Assembly (NCBI GenBank): GCA_964580905.1
Contig: CAZOLR010000056.1
Span: 1 to 8,191 of the forward strand
Direction of reading: 5' to 3'
Length of the DNA: 8,191 nucleotides
Source of the DNA: G041228335 sp964580905
Lineage (GTDB): Bacteria > Pseudomonadota > Alphaproteobacteria > Puniceispirillales > UBA1172
Both the position numbers and the translations under genes were made by a program. Below, piece by piece: positions 6,941 to 8,191 of the stretch. Numbering within the stretch: position 1 is the stretch's first letter; the number at the start of each line of letters is the position of its first letter. The notes below the pieces were generated by a model, which saw nothing but the letters and a program-made list of their open reading frames with translations, was not told the DNA's origin and made no database searches.

Positions 6941-7609
6941 TCAATTCTCTATTTCAACAATTTCAGGAAGACCGAAGATTGACGCGGTGTCCTCCCCTTT
7001 TTCAAGTCGGTCGAGAACATCGGCTTCGAAGGCCAGTCTCTCTTTTGCTGTTTTCAGCACAGTTTCATGGCGGGCGAGCGGCACGACCGCAACACCATCA
7101 TCATCGCCGATGATAAGGTCACCGGGATGAACCGATACACCGCCACAGGAAATAGCCCCGTCGATGATCCCGCCCCAGCCTTTTGACGGTCCCGCAGGGC
7201 TTGCCGCAACAGCAAAGATGGGAAAATCATCTTCCTTCAGTTCTGCAAGATCACGCACAGCTCCATCCAGAACAACACCGGCGACTTTCCTCCGCCGGGC
7301 AAGGCTTGTCAGGATACCGCCCCATACGGCCCTGTTTTCAAGACCACCGCCATTAATCACCAGCACGTCACCGGGCTCCAGAAACGAGATGGCGGCATGA
7401 ATGGCCGCATTGTCACCTTCCACGGCATCAACGCATCTGGCCTGACCAACAAGCACCGTTCCCGGCGATAGAGGCTTGATACGTGCCGCCATGACCTGTT
7501 GTCTGTTCATGCTGTCACCAGCTATGGCAGAGGGAATTTTCTTCCATTCGGTTATTTCTTTGTCTGAAATCCGCTCAAATGAAATGGGATGATATCGCTG
7601 AATGCTCAT
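6941..7609 (-). CDS. RraA / HMG-CHA aldolase family protein (probable class II pyruvate aldolase)
   Basis: Cytosolic protein of 222 residues from the RraA-like fold. This family includes 4-hydroxy-4-methyl-2-oxoglutarate / 4-carboxy-4-hydroxy-2-oxoadipate aldolases, which release pyruvate and also decarboxylate oxaloacetate, and the RNase E inhibitor RraA. The aldolase motif G-X20-R-D-X2-E/D is intact: G98, R119, D120 and E123, where the Arg-Asp pair binds the keto acid and the divalent metal. Other family marks are GDVLVINGGG (80-89), GVVLDGAVRD (111-120) and HPGDLIIGDDDGVAVVP (161-177). The intact motif favours an enzyme over an RraA-type regulator. The start overlaps the stop of the upstream cupin gene by one base (TGATG), with GGTGAG just upstream, so the two are translationally coupled. 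It converges on the molybdenum hydroxylase gene with 10 bp between stop codons, leaving no room for a terminator. Its physiological substrate is not known. Confidence 0.88.
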   Translation of the reverse strand: MSIQRYHPISFERISDKEITEWKKIPSAIAGDSMNRQQVMAARIKPLSPGTVLVGQARCVDAVEGDNAAIHAAISFLEPGDVLVINGGGLENRAVWGGILTSLARRRKVAGVVLDGAVRDLAELKEDDFPIFAVAASPAGPSKGWGGIIDGAISCGGVSVHPGDLIIGDDDGVAVVPLARHETVLKTAKERLAFEADVLDRLEKGEDTASIFGLPEIVEIEN

Positions 7610-7992
7610 CAGCTTTTCTCACCTGAACCGAAGCCTGAACCCGGGCGGGTGTATTCCGGTCTTGCCGGGGCAAAGATATCAAAAATCAGCGCCCCTTCAG
7701 GGCCAGCGATAATGCCGTGTTCCACATCACCCGGCGCAACCCAGAAATCACCTTTGGCAACGCTGATTTCCTGCCCGCCCTGTATTCGTGTCGCGCTGCC
7801 TTCTATCAGCAGGCTCCATTGTTCCTGGGGATGGCTGTGCAGTTTGCCTTTGGCGTTGGGTTCAAGGCGGACCACCGAAACCATGGACTGATCAGCCGCA
7901 AATATATGGGTTGATATACCATCTGCCAGTTCGCGGAACATTCCGGCGTCAAGGTTGTTGAGGGAATAAAAATTACTCTGCTGATCCGACAT
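7609..7992 (-). CDS. Small single-domain cupin protein
   Basis: A 127-residue protein with one cupin barrel. Motif 1 is KLHSHPQEQWSLLIEG (residues 50-65): H52 and H54 with Q58 are likely metal ligands, as in KdgF-type cupins, where Gln stands in for the usual Glu. Motif 2 is GDFWVAPGDVEHG (81-93), with H92 as the fourth ligand. The tail, rich in Gly and Ser after FAPARPEYTRPG, is likely flexible. I chose the ATG at 7992 because a perfect AAGGAGGA (complement of 7997-8004) sits just upstream. An in-frame ATG at 8010 would put that ribosome site inside the coding region and add only six residues. It is first in a two-gene operon with the RraA-type gene, so it probably acts on the same or a neighbouring intermediate. 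Such cupins include sugar-acid isomerases, dioxygenases and lyases; the reaction here cannot be told from sequence. Confidence 0.88.
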   Translation of the reverse strand: MSDQQSNFYSLNNLDAGMFRELADGISTHIFAADQSMVSVVRLEPNAKGKLHSHPQEQWSLLIEGSATRIQGGQEISVAKGDFWVAPGDVEHGIIAGPEGALIFDIFAPARPEYTRPGSGFGSGEKS

Positions 7993-7996
7993 GGGG

Positions 7997-8004
7997 TCCT
8001 CCTT
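7997..8004 (-). promoter_or_regulatory. Shine-Dalgarno site that fixes the cupin start
   Basis: The minus strand reads AAGGAGGA directly before CCCC and the ATG at 7992, an essentially perfect anti-16S match. It sets the start at 7992 and not at the upstream in-frame ATG at 8010, whose own upstream sequence has no such site. Confidence 0.85.
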
Positions 8005-8022
8005 AGACATTATTGTTCTGTT

Positions 8023-8075
8023 TTAACTGAAGACAAAGTTTGCCTGAACTTAAATCGCCAACGCAATTCAGTTAA
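8023..8075. repeat. Nested inverted repeats upstream of the cupin-RraA operon
   Basis: The outer arms TTAACTGAA (8023-8031) and TTCAGTTAA (8067-8075) are a perfect 9-bp inverted repeat. Inside lies a second repeat, AAGTT (8036-8040) and AACTT (8047-8051), around a 6-nt loop. The element fills most of the 119-bp gap between tRNA-Asp and the cupin start. It could be an operator pair or a leader RNA structure; there is no U run suited to termination next to it. I found no convincing promoter hexamers here, so the operon may also read through from the tRNA gene. Confidence 0.4.
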
Positions 8076-8111
8076 CCGTTACAGGCCCGGAGATAAAAAA
8101 CAAGAGAAGAA

Positions 8112-8188
<77 letters not shown>

Positions 8189-8191
8189 GCA

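Noticed and set aside
7993..8033. Possible promoter TTGTCT-N16-AATAAT before the cupin gene
   Set aside because: The -10 box would lie four bases from the Shine-Dalgarno site, so the transcript would start within that site and lose it.

Overview
The window looks like an ordinary chromosomal segment of a Gram-negative bacterium, most likely an alphaproteobacterium of moderate GC content. HldD, which makes the heptose of LPS inner core, implies an outer membrane. The glnK-amtB pair, the CoxL-type molybdenum hydroxylase and the tRNA-Asp with encoded CCA fit that group. A marine SAR116-like lineage is possible, but this is a guess. I see no transposase, integrase, prophage, CRISPR array or rRNA.

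Layout, left to right: (1) the 5' part of an ammonium channel gene (amtB), on the minus strand and running off the left edge, preceded by its partner PII gene (glnK). (2) A divergent LysR-family regulator on the plus strand. The 143-bp gap between it and glnK holds two TGC-N7-GCA dyads, each containing a T-N11-A LysR box, with centres 22 bp apart. (3) A 12-helix MFS permease on the minus strand, convergent with lysR. (4) hldD on the plus strand, divergent from the permease across a gap that holds a 22-bp near-palindrome. (5) A form II (AYRGAGR) CoxL-family molybdenum hydroxylase large subunit on the plus strand, with no small or medium subunit gene beside it. (6) On the minus strand and convergent with it, a two-gene operon of a small cupin and an RraA/HMG-aldolase family protein, joined by a one-base stop/start overlap. 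(7) tRNA-Asp(GUC) on the minus strand at the right edge.

How the genes work together: GlnK and AmtB form the standard nitrogen-status-gated ammonium uptake module. The cupin and the RraA-type protein are translationally coupled and probably serve one catabolic step on a small carboxylic acid or keto acid. The molybdenum hydroxylase would need FeS and FAD partners encoded elsewhere. No new defence or mobile system is visible. The best lead is regulatory: the arrangement suggests that the LysR protein controls glnK-amtB directly, with the stronger dyad near -64 and the weaker near -42 of an inferred glnK start site. I found no sigma-54 (GG-N10-GC) element upstream of glnK.
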